In this document: piece by piece, positions 1 through 11,208 of the stretch
Layout: the number at the start of each line of letters is the position of its first letter
How positions within the stretch are numbered: position 1 is the stretch's first letter
NCBI GenBank assembly: GCA_964030475.1
Contig: CAXIPT010000002.1
Span: forward strand, 15,552,590 to 15,616,589
Length of the DNA: 64,000 nt
Direction of reading: 5' to 3'
DNA from: Tethya wilhelma
Taxonomy: Eukaryota > Porifera > Demospongiae > Tethyida > Tethyidae
Translations under genes and position numbers: made by a program
Notes under the pieces: generated by a model
Told to the model about the DNA's origin: nothing
Databases searched by the model: none
Seen by the model: only the letters and a program-made list of their open reading frames with translations

Positions 1-300
1 ATCAAACCTAAAGTCACCTTGGAAGCCAACACTCACAATAAAGCCATCTCGTGTGTTGAGTACAATCCTAAACGGTATAGTACCAATGACCTATCGTGAA
101 TGTGTCACAATCTGATACCACTCTCAGCAAATGACTATTTGTGTGTGTATATTTCCAGACCTCAATTGCTGGTCAGTGGTGATGCCAGTGGGTGTGTCAA
201 GGTATGGAGGCTGAGCAGTGAGCTGGTCACACAAGCCAGTGGTGAAGAGGAGCTCCTCAAGTCCATAGCAGTTGAAGCTCTGACAAGCGTAGCTCTTTGA
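1..300 (+). CDS. C-terminal end of a WD40 protein, dynein-2 intermediate chain (WDR34/DYNC2I2)-like, partial
   Basis: The window opens inside an exon (1-74) that joins through a short GT-AG intron (75-158) to a last exon (159-300, stop TGA). The joined frame gives about 70 residues. They contain a typical last WD40 blade: a Cys-Val-Glu-Tyr-Asn-Pro strand, then LLVSGDASG and VKVWRLSSEL, followed by a short acidic, Leu-rich tail. The order 'SGDxxGxVKVWxLS' followed by a Glu-rich tail resembles the C-terminus of the dynein-2 intermediate chain WDR34, which works in retrograde ciliary transport; that assignment is from memory of the family and only one blade is visible. The rest of the gene lies before the window. 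It converges on the receptor gene, whose tail exon is at 1136. Confidence 0.6.
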
Positions 301-307
301 ATTATTA

Positions 308-2235
308 ACCTCTATTCCTCCAGCACTAGCTGTGATAGCTTCACTTAATCAGTGAGAGGATAGCTAGCTAATACATTAATTTCATCTTTGCAACCCGATT
401 ACTTACCAACAAACAATTATTAATAATTTTTGTAAATTACATTGCATACAGAACATATTATGCAATTATAAGTTGCAACTACGTAACTGCAAGGATGGTA
501 CATACAGGTCTGCTCTAAAAGTATCCACAAAGCATGCTTTTTTTAGCAGCACTGTGTACTGTGACTAACTATGAGTGTCTAAGCTAATATACTTGTAAAA
601 GTGTAGGAGACTCTATCCTAGCTAGTAGTCCTACATCTCTACTGTCACACCAACAGCTGTAGGAGTTGCACTACAAGCATTGCACCCTAGTGGTTGCACA
701 CCTGAAACAGTTGTCACAAACAGAGCAAAGTTTGTTTTCCTGTTTGAAAGTCATACTCTTGACGATTGAACTATTCAATGATGACCCACCACAATACAGT
801 CTCATTGGGGTCGTGCCAAGTTACAAAAAGTGAATGCCATGGTTACGAAAACAGACGACAAATGAACACATTCTAAAGGACAAATGTAGCTGGTGACTAA
901 ACATGGTGCACAAATGAATATTTCCATAATCATGTAAGACCTTACTAGAGATGAAGACATGTCCAGCATGCTAGAAGATGAGAATTTTTCTATTTGTGTG
1001 TCTGTGAGTGTTTACACATCACAACAGTAAAATGTTAGAGCTATCCAAGTAGCTACATCTAGGCGAGGTGCATTCAATGTACAAAAAGGAATAAAATCTT
1101 GCTTTCTAGATAAAAATATTGCCCATTTTGGTTCCTCACAATTTGGTACACTCTGTCGTGGATGGTTCCTGTTCATGTATATGGCAGTTGTTGTTGTAAT
1201 AGAAACTGTTCATTGGATTGGGTATCACCATATCGTGGCACTGAATGGTTGCAGCTGCACCACGTCTACTGTCCCACGTTTTGTTCATCTTGTATGCAGC
1301 ATTTCGTTTCATCTTTATCGAACCATCCTTGTTGTACAAAATCTGTTTGTTCCTCTCGCTCTCCTCCATGAGGTCAGGGATGACCTCGTACTCATGACTG
1401 GTGCTGATGGTAGTCTTATAGCTATGCTGCACGGACCTAGATCGTTGTGGCGGTCTAGAGAGCTGATTGTGCAGCTGGGGCTGCCGGTTGAGGGTAGGGA
1501 GAGGAACCAAGTAGTCAGAGGCAGCTTGGAGAGGCACCGATGGCTCCTCTTCTGTGTCATCAGTTGCCTGGTTTTCCATGTAGTCTTTATGTCTTCCCCT
1601 CATATCTAAGGAAGTAAGGGGTTAATGGATATATCAACTGCCACTATACAAAGAAAACGTTCGAATGGCATGGACTTCAAAGCATTTGGACTTGTTTAGC
1701 TACATGTGTACACTTAAGTTGCAAATGTCTGTGTGGGTGCATGTCGGTGTGAACATATGCACTGCAGTGTTGTCAACAGTATAGAAAACTTTACTACAAG
1801 TTGGACCGCTGTCTGTAACTTAGTAGGAAACTGTTGCAGTGACTTTTGTAAACATTTAGCCTAACTTGTCATTCGAATGAATCCACAGTGTGACAGAAGT
1901 GGTACAACTGGTTATGGGAACTGTGCAGGGGGGTTGGGAAAATGTACCTAAACATAGTCAACAATAAAATGACTGGACTTGGCAACCGAGTAATTAAATT
2001 AATGTAGGATGGCTATCACTAATGCCAATTAGGGATCAGTAGTTGAAAACTGTTACTGTTTGATGTACATGTGGGTGAACCTACAGGCTATATGATTTCA
2101 CAGCATCATAATATTAGTTGCCATATGAAAATAGCTGGGAAACCACAGGAGATTTTGGAACAGGTTGAAAAAAGCCAGCTGTTCTTCACATTCCATGGTG
2201 AATGACAGCATTCTTCTTATTGTCAGTTGCTCACT
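308..2235. repeat. Contig-end overlap, copy 1 (same sequence as 6568-8494)
   Basis: These 1,928 bases recur at 6568-8494, essentially identical apart from one base missing from an A run (near 830 versus 7086). Copy 1 ends exactly at the N at 2236 and copy 2 starts exactly after the N at 6567. That is what an unmerged overlap between two contigs looks like, not a biological duplication. Apart from the receptor tail exon (1136-1605) I see no coding sequence here: 301-1135 and 1606-2235 look like 3' flank and intron. Confidence 0.92.
1136..1605 (-). CDS. Receptor cytoplasmic-tail exon, redundant copy
   Basis: This is the same exon as 7395-7864, with the same acceptor, frame and stop. It encodes the last 155 or so residues of the Ig/mucin receptor. 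It is inside the overlapping contig end, so it should not be counted as a second gene. The full description is under 7395-10189. Confidence 0.85.
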
Positions 2236-2236
2236 N
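2236..2236. other. Single-N scaffold join
   Basis: The N separates the first contig from the displaced contig 2237-6566. The sequence to its left continues at 8495, as shown by the 1.93-kb overlap, so this join is false. Confidence 0.9.
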
Positions 2237-2347
2237 TATAGTTGTATGACCCTTAAGTGGGGGGATATATTCAATTGTCACCTCCATTCATCCAGTAACC
2301 TGCAATTAGCCTATAAATAACTTTGGTTGCTAGGCAATGACAAACAA

Positions 2348-2395
<48 letters not shown>

Positions 2396-2742
2396 TTCAT
2401 CTTAGTGTTTGATTTGCTCCCATAGATTCTGTCTGAAAACAATCCAATACGACACACCATGATGGAGTATATTATAAACCTCTTAAACTGTATGTATCAA
2501 CAGCATGTACATGCATGTTGCAGTTTATCGTTATTTTAGGGGTGTGATTTAGTATCTATTAGACAAACAAAAATTATCAGGAATCATAAGTTTACAAGGA
2601 GGTGAACCATTATAAAGTGGTAACCAATATCACAATGTTCTAAAGTTCTAGATGTAAAAGAAAGACTCTCAGTTGCCACATCACATTACCTTACGTTACC
2701 TGCAGTTACCTTACATTACACACACACCTTATGTTACATTAC

Positions 2743-4208
2743 CTGCAGTTAGAGAGCTTGATGACTCGTGACAGAAAACTTGAAACGATGTTCTTTTTTT
2801 GCCTTTCGAAATCTTGATCATCTAAATAGGGGTAATTAAAATAATACGTGAAACACAAAAAAATCATTACTGTAAACATTAATTAACTGACTGAAGATGT
2901 ATCATTGATAGTTTCTTGGCATGATTGGTTGTTACACTTTTTCTGCCGTTTCATTTCTGCGTTGATCCAATGCTATGGAAAAGTAAAAAAATTGAAATGG
3001 TTACAGAGTATCATCAGCATGGAGTGTTTCTACTGACATTCATTATCACAGACTGATCAGAATTGCATGGTATGCATACCACCATTATGTACTGACGGTC
3101 TGATGGTCGGTTAATGTGAATAGAGGTCTAGAATCGGTGATACAAGTCACAGACACTAGCAGGTCAGCTGATAACAGTTAAAGGCTGTATAACTTTAATC
3201 AACAAATCAACTCAAATAATGTATCACAATCAAGTTGTTCAAAATTGTTATAATTATGGTGTGACCATACCCTTTTTGTAGTACGTAGTGGTGATCTTGG
3301 AAAACAATTTAATACATAGTAACATTAGAAAGTCTATTCATGGTGACAACAAAGATGAACTAGAGTCAAATTGTGCAATGCTCAGATGTCTTGCTAGACC
3401 CAGTTACCATTTGAAGTTAGCCCCATTCCAGCCCTCACCCTCACTCTAGCTGGTAATAAGTTCTAATAACCTATAGCTTTGAGCCATCAGTCCTACCGTG
3501 ATGGCCATTGCTATAATTAGCTATAGAGCAGGTGCAATCAACGTCATCAAAACCGGAAGTATTTTGAAGTGATACTGGAAATAGTTATTTTTGCCATACG
3601 GAAGTAAATGACAGCTGCTCATTTCTCCATACTGCTCTGTACATATTTGCCATATGGAAGTGTGTCATTTTACATAATTGCACCTGCTCTATATATATAT
3701 AGGGCGAGATTTGCCAGCACCTGGCTAGAACAACATGGAAAAGACAGTCTGAGATAGTAACACTGACTCCTTGCTAAACGCTTCAGTGTTCTAGGAGCTA
3801 CTGACTACTGACTTGGTCTGGTGACCAGAACCATTCCTATTGAGAATGGGGTCTGGGCACCAGATCCGATAGTCTATTAAAGATTTAATCCATGGCAGTA
3901 AAATTAACGTGCATGGTTTATATTGCCATTAAAACTTGAATTCTTATAGTGTTGATGACAGAGATTCATGATGGTTCAGTTCTTATAAACATTGAAAGAG
4001 TTGGAAATAGGCTTACTTTTACTTGCTCCACAGTACAACGTGCCTTTTCTGAGCATTCTTCCATCTGAACAGAGTGCTCCACTGAGCACGAGCTCATACC
4101 ATTATCCCAGTAATCTTGTAGTACTTTTTTCTGCTCTGAGTTAAATCTAAAAGGTTTGGCGTGGCTGCAGGGAGGCTGTTCGCCCTGGTGCTCTTGGCTA
4201 TCCATCAT
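2743..4208 (-). CDS. Homeodomain-HMG box protein of the KDZ element, exons 1-3
   Basis: Exon 1 is 4208-4017, exon 2 is 2972-2892 and exon 3 is 2812-2743; the remaining four exons are at 20544-19597 across the misplaced join. Exon 1 starts after TACACC at a Met-Met-Asp pair and encodes homeodomain helices 1 and 2 (FNSEQKKVLQDYWDNGM, then CTVEQVK). Exon 2 supplies helix 3 (HWINAEMKRQKK). Exon 3 begins the HMG box (KKRTSFQVFCHES) and ends in phase 1, which matches the phase of exon 4. The whole frame is 1,026 bases, 341 residues, with no stop. It is probably a DNA-binding partner of the transposase. Its promoter is the element's own right inverted repeat, 24 bp upstream. Homeodomain and HMG calls rest on motif reading; the role is inferred from position. 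Confidence 0.78.
3522..3694. mobile_element. Small inverted-repeat element (MITE-like) in an intron
   Basis: The two ends carry matching inverted arms, TATAGAGCAGGTGCAAT at the left and its complement at the right, about 170 bp apart, in a TA-rich context. There is no coding potential. It sits in intron 1 of the homeodomain-HMG gene, so it is nested in the larger transposon. Confidence 0.55.
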
Positions 4209-4231
4209 GGTGTATAGACTAGAGTACATAC

Positions 4232-4334
4232 GTCATGACGCAGTCATAACTCCCTTGTACAATAGTATTTTATACGGTTGCCAACCACCTTTTCCAATAT
4301 TATTATGACACGGATTATTGGCAAGGTTCGGGTG
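4232..4334. repeat. Right terminal inverted repeat of the KDZ element
   Basis: Read on the minus strand, these 103 bases match 15529-15631 with two mismatches, both starting with CACCCGAACCTTGCC. The repeat contains CCGTATAAAATAC, a TATA-like box oriented toward the minus-strand gene. GAAGTAC follows immediately at 4335-4341 and equals the seven bases before the left repeat (15522-15528), a target-site duplication. Confidence 0.88.
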
Positions 4335-4741
4335 GAAGTACAAAGGTCCTGTATCGACTTCTTGTGTGATCTCAAAGCATATAGGCTCGATCTTTTCACG
4401 GAATTAAATCTTGTGGCCCAATAGTCTCTGGGCAACTCTCCTTTATTGGAGGCAAAAAAGAAGAAGAAGAAGATATACACTATGCACGTAGGTACATAAG
4501 TAGGATAGATATTCATGATATATCCTACAGCAACACAAGAGAGTAGGATTGGAACAATTAAAAGAGCAAAAAATAATGGCAATATAAAAATAAGCACATT
4601 ACATGCAGACAGCTGCAGATAACATAAAAACATTTTTTAAATCACTTTTAGAGTTGTGGCAAAGAATTCAACCCAATCCAATGTTACATCTACTCTTCAC
4701 TTATACTGAGAGTACTGAACAGTTTGTTGTTTGCTACAGTT

Positions 4742-6521
4742 TTATGTAACTTTGTTATTTGCCTGGACAGTAAAGGAGCCATCCAGGATGTTAGAAGGAG
4801 CACTCATCTGTTGGTTGGGCTGCTGTCCTCCAACATACACCTTGTAATCTGTGGTAGGTACGTACCACTTTGAATCATACACCATCATTACCTCTGATGT
4901 AATGGTAAACATCACCTATAATCAAATTAGTTGAAGACATGTGTGAGTTTCAAGCCATGAAATAGAGACAATGGTGTGTTTCTTACATCTGTCGACTTTG
5001 ATGGTGAAAGAAGCTGGATTCGTTTGGCTCCCACTAGCTGTCTAATGGGAGCAATGTCAGTGTTGGACCATGAAATGTACACCTGGACAACCTGTCATTG
5101 TAGGTATGGTAGAGATATCAATACACTAGTAGCTGTACTCAGTTTCATACCTACTTCATCTGAAGTTCTGCTTCCTGTGTTGGTGACAGTTACACTGACT
5201 GAGACATTCTCTCCTGCTTTTACTGTTGAAGGCGACACCTTCAAATCAGAATACTTGAATGTTGTATAGGAGCTGAAATGTTTGATTTTCATTACTAAGA
5301 ACTGAACTATGATTGGTACAACTGGAGCTTACAGTCCGTATCCAAAGGGAAACAGTGGAACTCCTTCAAAGTAGCGGTAGGTCCTGTTCACCATTGTGTA
5401 GTTAGTGATGTCTGGTACCTATGGATGAGAGATACATAATTATGCATGTCACAATTATGTTGATTAGGAATACATAATTATATACCTGTTTAAGACTTGC
5501 TGGCCATGTGTTTGGAAGTCTTCCAGCTGGACTAACAACACCAGTTAACACATCCACCAGAGCACTACCAGCAGTCTGAATAGTAGCACAATCAAGCCAT
5601 GATCAATCAATGAATTTGAATGAGTGAAATACTCATAATTAAGTACAATTATATTTCAACCCATTGGCCATAATATTGCACCTGAGCAGGAAAGAAACTT
5701 TCTACAATTGCAGCAACTTTGTCACTATTGACAGCCCAGGACACATTGAGAGGACCAGCATTGTACAGTACTAGGATGGTAGCTGTTTTGAGAAAATTAC
5801 ACTTCAATGCAGGACAAATGTTACAACTGATTCTCTTAATTTAGTCTCAACTCACAAGGGACTGTGTTTGTAACATCTTGTAGGAGCTGTGATTGCTGTC
5901 CAGGGAGTTCAATGTCAGATCGATCATGTCCTTCATGCTCAAGCCCACTACCTACAAATTAATAATTGTGCTGCATGCATCTTCATGGCAAATCAATGAT
6001 AAATTTTAATACCAGTTCCAAGACAGACAATAGCTACATCAGCACCATCGCAGGCATTCTTGATTTCAGAAGAGTTGTAGCTTCTAAAAAAAGCGTTTGA
6101 ATCTTACCCATATTTGTAAAATATTATTCATGCATGAATATTAGCGGCTGATTTCATTAACCAACATTTTCTGACATTACTGGGGTTTAGCCTTGTTTCC
6201 AGGCCTTGTTCTCCCATGTTCGATTCTTAAACTTGTTTAAAATTAAACCGCACAAGCTAGGGCAGGATATAAGGCTAACTGTGGTTATTATGAAGCTTAC
6301 GTGCAACTTGGACCATCAGTGCATCCATGTGCATTTTTCACAGTGCTTGCAATTTTACCACTCTTTGAGATTGCTTCTAGAGGGGTCACCACATAGTCCT
6401 CCTACATTGAGAAATTAATAGAGATTATTGAGATTTTTGTAAGATGGATGTTCATTACCATCACATCTGGAGAATAATCACCAAAGAATAAATTTGAACT
6501 GTTAAGAAATGGTCCCACTAC
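4742..6521 (-). CDS. GH3 glycosidase copy C, C-terminal half (displaced contig)
   Basis: The exons run from the GPFLNSSN exon (5'-most, starting at 6521) through the DYVVTPLEAISKSGK, SLEREGHDRSDIE (here with a variant linker), LYNAGPLNVSWAV, TAGSALVDVLTGVVSP and VPDITNYTMVNRTYRYFEG exons, to the fibronectin-III-like C-terminal exons. The last exon runs a few residues past the point where the other copies stop, ending near 4742. This half covers the alpha/beta sandwich and the FnIII-like domain. The catalytic barrel is missing because the contig stops at 6566 in a TG repeat. The matching N-terminal half is at 20691-21761; about six middle exons fall in the unsequenced gap. Introns and exons line up one-to-one with copy B. 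Confidence 0.8.
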
Positions 6522-6532
6522 CTGAAAGTCAG

Positions 6533-6534
<2 letters not shown>

Positions 6535-6565
<31 letters not shown>

Positions 6566-6566
6566 C
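6535..6566. repeat. TG microsatellite at contig end
   Basis: A run of TG dinucleotides ends the displaced contig just before the N at 6567. Microsatellites at contig ends explain why the assembly broke here and at 20667. Confidence 0.9.
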
Positions 6567-6567
6567 N
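6567..6567. other. Single-N scaffold join
   Basis: The N joins the displaced contig to the contig that truly continues position 2235. The join is false by the overlap evidence. Confidence 0.9.
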
Positions 6568-8494
6568 ACCTCTATTCCTCCAGCACTAGCTGTGATAGCT
6601 TCACTTAATCAGTGAGAGGATAGCTAGCTAATACATTAATTTCATCTTTGCAACCCGATTACTTACCAACAAACAATTATTAATAATTTTTGTAAATTAC
6701 ATTGCATACAGAACATATTATGCAATTATAAGTTGCAACTACGTAACTGCAAGGATGGTACATACAGGTCTGCTCTAAAAGTATCCACAAAGCATGCTTT
6801 TTTTAGCAGCACTGTGTACTGTGACTAACTATGAGTGTCTAAGCTAATATACTTGTAAAAGTGTAGGAGACTCTATCCTAGCTAGTAGTCCTACATCTCT
6901 ACTGTCACACCAACAGCTGTAGGAGTTGCACTACAAGCATTGCACCCTAGTGGTTGCACACCTGAAACAGTTGTCACAAACAGAGCAAAGTTTGTTTTCC
7001 TGTTTGAAAGTCATACTCTTGACGATTGAACTATTCAATGATGACCCACCACAATACAGTCTCATTGGGGTCGTGCCAAGTTACAAAAGTGAATGCCATG
7101 GTTACGAAAACAGACGACAAATGAACACATTCTAAAGGACAAATGTAGCTGGTGACTAAACATGGTGCACAAATGAATATTTCCATAATCATGTAAGACC
7201 TTACTAGAGATGAAGACATGTCCAGCATGCTAGAAGATGAGAATTTTTCTATTTGTGTGTCTGTGAGTGTTTACACATCACAACAGTAAAATGTTAGAGC
7301 TATCCAAGTAGCTACATCTAGGCGAGGTGCATTCAATGTACAAAAAGGAATAAAATCTTGCTTTCTAGATAAAAATATTGCCCATTTTGGTTCCTCACAA
7401 TTTGGTACACTCTGTCGTGGATGGTTCCTGTTCATGTATATGGCAGTTGTTGTTGTAATAGAAACTGTTCATTGGATTGGGTATCACCATATCGTGGCAC
7501 TGAATGGTTGCAGCTGCACCACGTCTACTGTCCCACGTTTTGTTCATCTTGTATGCAGCATTTCGTTTCATCTTTATCGAACCATCCTTGTTGTACAAAA
7601 TCTGTTTGTTCCTCTCGCTCTCCTCCATGAGGTCAGGGATGACCTCGTACTCATGACTGGTGCTGATGGTAGTCTTATAGCTATGCTGCACGGACCTAGA
7701 TCGTTGTGGCGGTCTAGAGAGCTGATTGTGCAGCTGGGGCTGCCGGTTGAGGGTAGGGAGAGGAACCAAGTAGTCAGAGGCAGCTTGGAGAGGCACCGAT
7801 GGCTCCTCTTCTGTGTCATCAGTTGCCTGGTTTTCCATGTAGTCTTTATGTCTTCCCCTCATATCTAAGGAAGTAAGGGGTTAATGGATATATCAACTGC
7901 CACTATACAAAGAAAACGTTCGAATGGCATGGACTTCAAAGCATTTGGACTTGTTTAGCTACATGTGTACACTTAAGTTGCAAATGTCTGTGTGGGTGCA
8001 TGTCGGTGTGAACATATGCACTGCAGTGTTGTCAACAGTATAGAAAACTTTACTACAAGTTGGACCGCTGTCTGTAACTTAGTAGGAAACTGTTGCAGTG
8101 ACTTTTGTAAACATTTAGCCTAACTTGTCATTCGAATGAATCCACAGTGTGACAGAAGTGGTACAACTGGTTATGGGAACTGTGCAGGGGGGTTGGGAAA
8201 ATGTACCTAAACATAGTCAACAATAAAATGACTGGACTTGGCAACCGAGTAATTAAATTAATGTAGGATGGCTATCACTAATGCCAATTAGGGATCAGTA
8301 GTTGAAAACTGTTACTGTTTGATGTACATGTGGGTGAACCTACAGGCTATATGATTTCACAGCATCATAATATTAGTTGCCATATGAAAATAGCTGGGAA
8401 ACCACAGGAGATTTTGGAACAGGTTGAAAAAAGCCAGCTGTTCTTCACATTCCATGGTGAATGACAGCATTCTTCTTATTGTCAGTTGCTCACT
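6568..8494. repeat. Contig-end overlap, copy 2
   Basis: Second copy of 308-2235. It should be merged with the first. It contains the last exon of the Ig/mucin receptor; the rest is flank (6568-7394) and intron (7865-8494). Confidence 0.92.
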
Positions 8495-10189
8495 AATTGT
8501 AAGGACAGAACATTACTTCTAGTCACTATAGCTATTGCACACACCTAGTGTACTTGCGGTCATTTACACAGTGGACTAGCTTTACATAAAATTATGAGTA
8601 ATGTATAATGGTATAATGGGAGTGTGTGCACTGTCAATATGGAGACATACAATAAATCAAAGATGACATCAGAGTGTGGTTAGCATCTCCATGAATGCAT
8701 GAACAAAAAAAGCCACTGCTGAAGTGGTGCTAGAGTTGGGTGTGTAAGGCTTGAGTGGGTTGTAGTGGTTAATTAGCTGAGTATAGCTATATAGCTCACT
8801 GGACACAGATCAACTGGCATGCGCACACTCTGATCTCCAGCTATATGTAACTATAGTGATATCAATACCATTCATAGATAATAATTGATCCCTCACCTTT
8901 TCTATTTCTTTTCCTGATGCACAAACAGACCGTGATTGGTATGAGAATCAAGATGAGTACTCCAAACAAAAGTAGTATAGCCACAGAAATGTAGAGCTCT
9001 TTTCGTAAGAAGTGATCCTTTCTATTAACTGGAGGCTCTTTGCTTGGCCCACCTTTGTTCAACTCCCAGAGATCAGAATCCGTTGGACTTTTAGTCCATA
9101 GTATTTCAGACTCTGTAGATCCCTGAGTCCCAACTGTGGCTGATCTTGGAGCAAGAGTTGTGTGCTGTTCTTCATCTGTAACAATGATATCCTCATCAGT
9201 AGTGGACTTACTATCATGTTCAGTGGAGGTTGGGTGAGGAGTGGAAGAACTAATGGTTACCGGTGCAGTTGTTGAGAGTTTCTCTTCAGCTGTGTACGTG
9301 CTTGCTTGGGTTAACGGTAAGGTGGTTGGGTCAGCCTCAGCTAAATCTAGAGTGGTTTTACTTGCATCTGTTGTTGCTTCAGCCATGGTTGCTAGTGATG
9401 AACCATCCGTCATTGTAGTTGGAGCCATGGTTGTTAATCTGTCAGTGTTCATTTCAGAAGCAGTGGTTGGTGCTTCTGTTGTTGCAGTACTAGGTTCCCA
9501 TGCTGCACACTTCCTCTCTAGCTTTGACTGGGCAAATCTTGTTGTACAAGCACTGTACTCTGTGTATGTACTGGACTGTTGAAGAAAGAATGTGTCACTG
9601 GGAATCAGCCATTGTGTACCCGAGACTACAATCCTACACCAGTAATCCCCAATGTCTGAGTTGTCTAGGTTGCTAATTTGAAGCTGTGATCTCATCCTGT
9701 AGCTCTCACTGGACACCTGGTGCTGCTCCCTTACTAGCACTCCTGGAAGTGAGCCATCCAGTCTCTCCATGATCCACCAGTCCATGCCAGATACAGGGTC
9801 CTCGTGGAAGCGACTGCGAAACCAGACAACCTGTGGGAACTGATCCAGCCGAGTCTCAACAGTGCACTCCAGCTTTAGTTGAGAGTTGAGGTAAGGGTTG
9901 CAGAGTATCTGATGTGGAGGTTGTTCAGTGTATTCATATTGACACTGTGATGGAGCACTTTGGCCATGAGCTGAGCCTAAAGTATATAATATACCCATTG
10001 CAATGATGATGTGCATGCATGTATGAAAAAACTATCATGCATAATATTATTCACTTCAAGCTAAATTGCATAACAATTTACACAATCCCAAGTAAACTTA
10101 CCATTCGTTTGTGCCAGTAGTAATACGGGAAGATACAAGACAAGAAGAATATTTTGCACGGTCTTTCGCTTCTCTGTCTGCATTGTCAT
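7395..10189 (-). CDS. Single-pass receptor: Ig domain, mucin-like stalk, tail with tyrosine motifs
   Basis: Three exons: 10189-10102 (signal peptide), 9976-8897, and 7864-7395 (tail and stop). The 1,638-base frame gives 545 residues. The first 26 or so residues form a signal peptide with core ILLVLYLPVLLLA. An Ig V-type fold follows, with a paired Cys, a Val-Val-Trp-Phe strand and DxGDYWC near residue 145. A Thr/Ser-rich stalk of nearly 200 residues precedes one membrane helix (about 357-383). The basic stop-transfer RKRNRK leads into a 160-residue tail with YMEN (Tyr398, Grb2-type SH2 site), DYLVPL (421), SYKTT (452), EYEVIPDL (462) and a PPQRSRS stretch. No kinase domain is present, so signalling would need recruited enzymes. 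Reading past the exon 2 donor gives a shorter alternative end. The ligand is unknown. Confidence 0.8.
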
Positions 10190-10330
10190 ATATACACCTC
10201 TAAGTTTTGCACAAATCAATGGTGCAACCACACATTATAAGTGCAAGCTGTAACCGCAACGCTCCGCCCACAGACATTGAATCTAACCGCAAGGTCAAGG
10301 TACGTGTGAACAAACGACACACAGGCAATC
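10190..10330. promoter_or_regulatory. Bidirectional promoter between receptor and small gene
   Basis: Only about 140 bases separate the start codon of the minus-strand receptor from that of the plus-strand small gene, so the two genes share an upstream region. ATATATAC precedes the receptor start. No other motif stands out. Confidence 0.5.
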
Positions 10331-10987
10331 ATGGGTGGAGCTGGATCCAAAGAGAAACAAACAGACAGCGTCAAATACGAGGTTTGATGACTATTTAGTG
10401 CATACTTAAGCTTTAATTGTAGCTAGCTGACCCAATGTCATTCTTTAGAGCTGGTTTTTATTTATTTTCAACATCCAGTCTCTTCATCCTCCAATCATCT
10501 TGAAGTTGAATCATGGAAACATTTACCACCACAACAGGTCGACAAGTCCTGAGAGGGACCAACCAAAAGACTGCAGAGGAGGCTATTTCTATCATCCAAG
10601 AATGGAATGTATGTTATACTCTGCCATTAAAATATTGCATGTAGAGAATGTCTTAGCCATTCTTAGGCTATAAATCTTTCCACAAGTATTAAACACGAGT
10701 TCTTCAGGTTGTACAGTAGGTTATCTGTCCATCAAGCACTAGCTATTGTGATAATATAGTAGGATAAAATACACTGTAGTAGAGAGTATCATTGTTGGGA
10801 ATTAGACTCAATTAGTTGTTCTGTTAAGTTCAGATAATAGGTAAGCAATGTGTTGTCAATACTAACCCCCCTGATAGACTTCAAGAGCCATCCAGCCAAG
10901 AGAGGCAATCACTTCTATTTGGTTCAAGATGGACCCAGAAAAGACTCAAACAAATATGTCTATCTTGTGGACCAATCAACCCAATAA
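10331..10987 (+). CDS. Small protein (96 residues), possible N-myristoylation site
   Basis: Three exons, 10331-10381, 10479-10608 and 10878-10987, join in phase into 291 bases with stop TAA. The protein begins MGGAGSK, which fits the N-myristoylation pattern (Gly2, Ser6, Lys7). The middle exon is rich in His, Asn and Pro with a GGYFYHPRMEY stretch; the last exon is basic then hydrophobic (NHFYLVQDG, KYVYLVD). I do not recognise the family. The first donor (GAG then GTTTGA) is weak, so exon 1 is less certain than exons 2 and 3. It would act at a membrane if acylated; that is inference. Confidence 0.55.
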
Positions 10988-10997
10988 TAAACTATCA

Positions 10998-11073
10998 AGT
11001 TTTACACTGTACCACACACTACACATGTATCCATAAGTTTTACACTGTACCACACACTACACATGTATCCATA
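10998..11073. repeat. Two tandem copies of a 38-bp unit
   Basis: The unit beginning AGTTTTACACTGTACC occurs twice head to tail, just after the small gene's stop codon, between two convergent genes. Confidence 0.9.
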
Positions 11074-11208
11074 TCGCAAGAATTGGCATAATTTTCTGTA
11101 ATAATAAACGTCGGCAGATCTTATAGAAATTTGGTCAACATTAAAATTTCATGAACTCAACCCAAATTAATAAAAAGCCACCCCAATTATTAAGTCATTG
11201 TGTTGTAC

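Larger units (their letters stand above)
2237..4334. mobile_element. Right part of the KDZ transposon (on a displaced contig)
   Basis: This segment holds the right terminal inverted repeat (4232-4334) and the first three coding exons of the element's minus-strand gene, and belongs after position 20667. Its right end is followed by GAAGTAC (4335-4341), the same seven bases that precede the left end (15522-15528). The contig starts with about 500 bases of intron that include a CA microsatellite (about 2350-2394). The stretch 2973-4016 is intron and holds a small inverted-repeat element near 3522-3694. No other coding sequence is visible. See 15529-20667 for the left part. Confidence 0.85.

Noticed and set aside
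1162..1609. Plus-strand open frames opposite the receptor tail
   Set aside because: They are shadows of the minus-strand tail exon, which has a good acceptor, continues the receptor frame and ends in a stop.
4244..4633. Minus-strand 129-codon frame with hydrophobic N-terminus
   Set aside because: It runs through the transposon end and the target duplication, has no splice or family support and is not shared with the left repeat.
308..8494. Gene duplication of the receptor tail
   Set aside because: Copies are almost base-identical and end exactly at Ns; this is contig overlap, not duplication.
9241..9582. Plus-strand open frame of 113 codons
   Set aside because: Lies opposite the Thr/Ser-rich stalk of the receptor; such low-complexity DNA gives open antisense frames.
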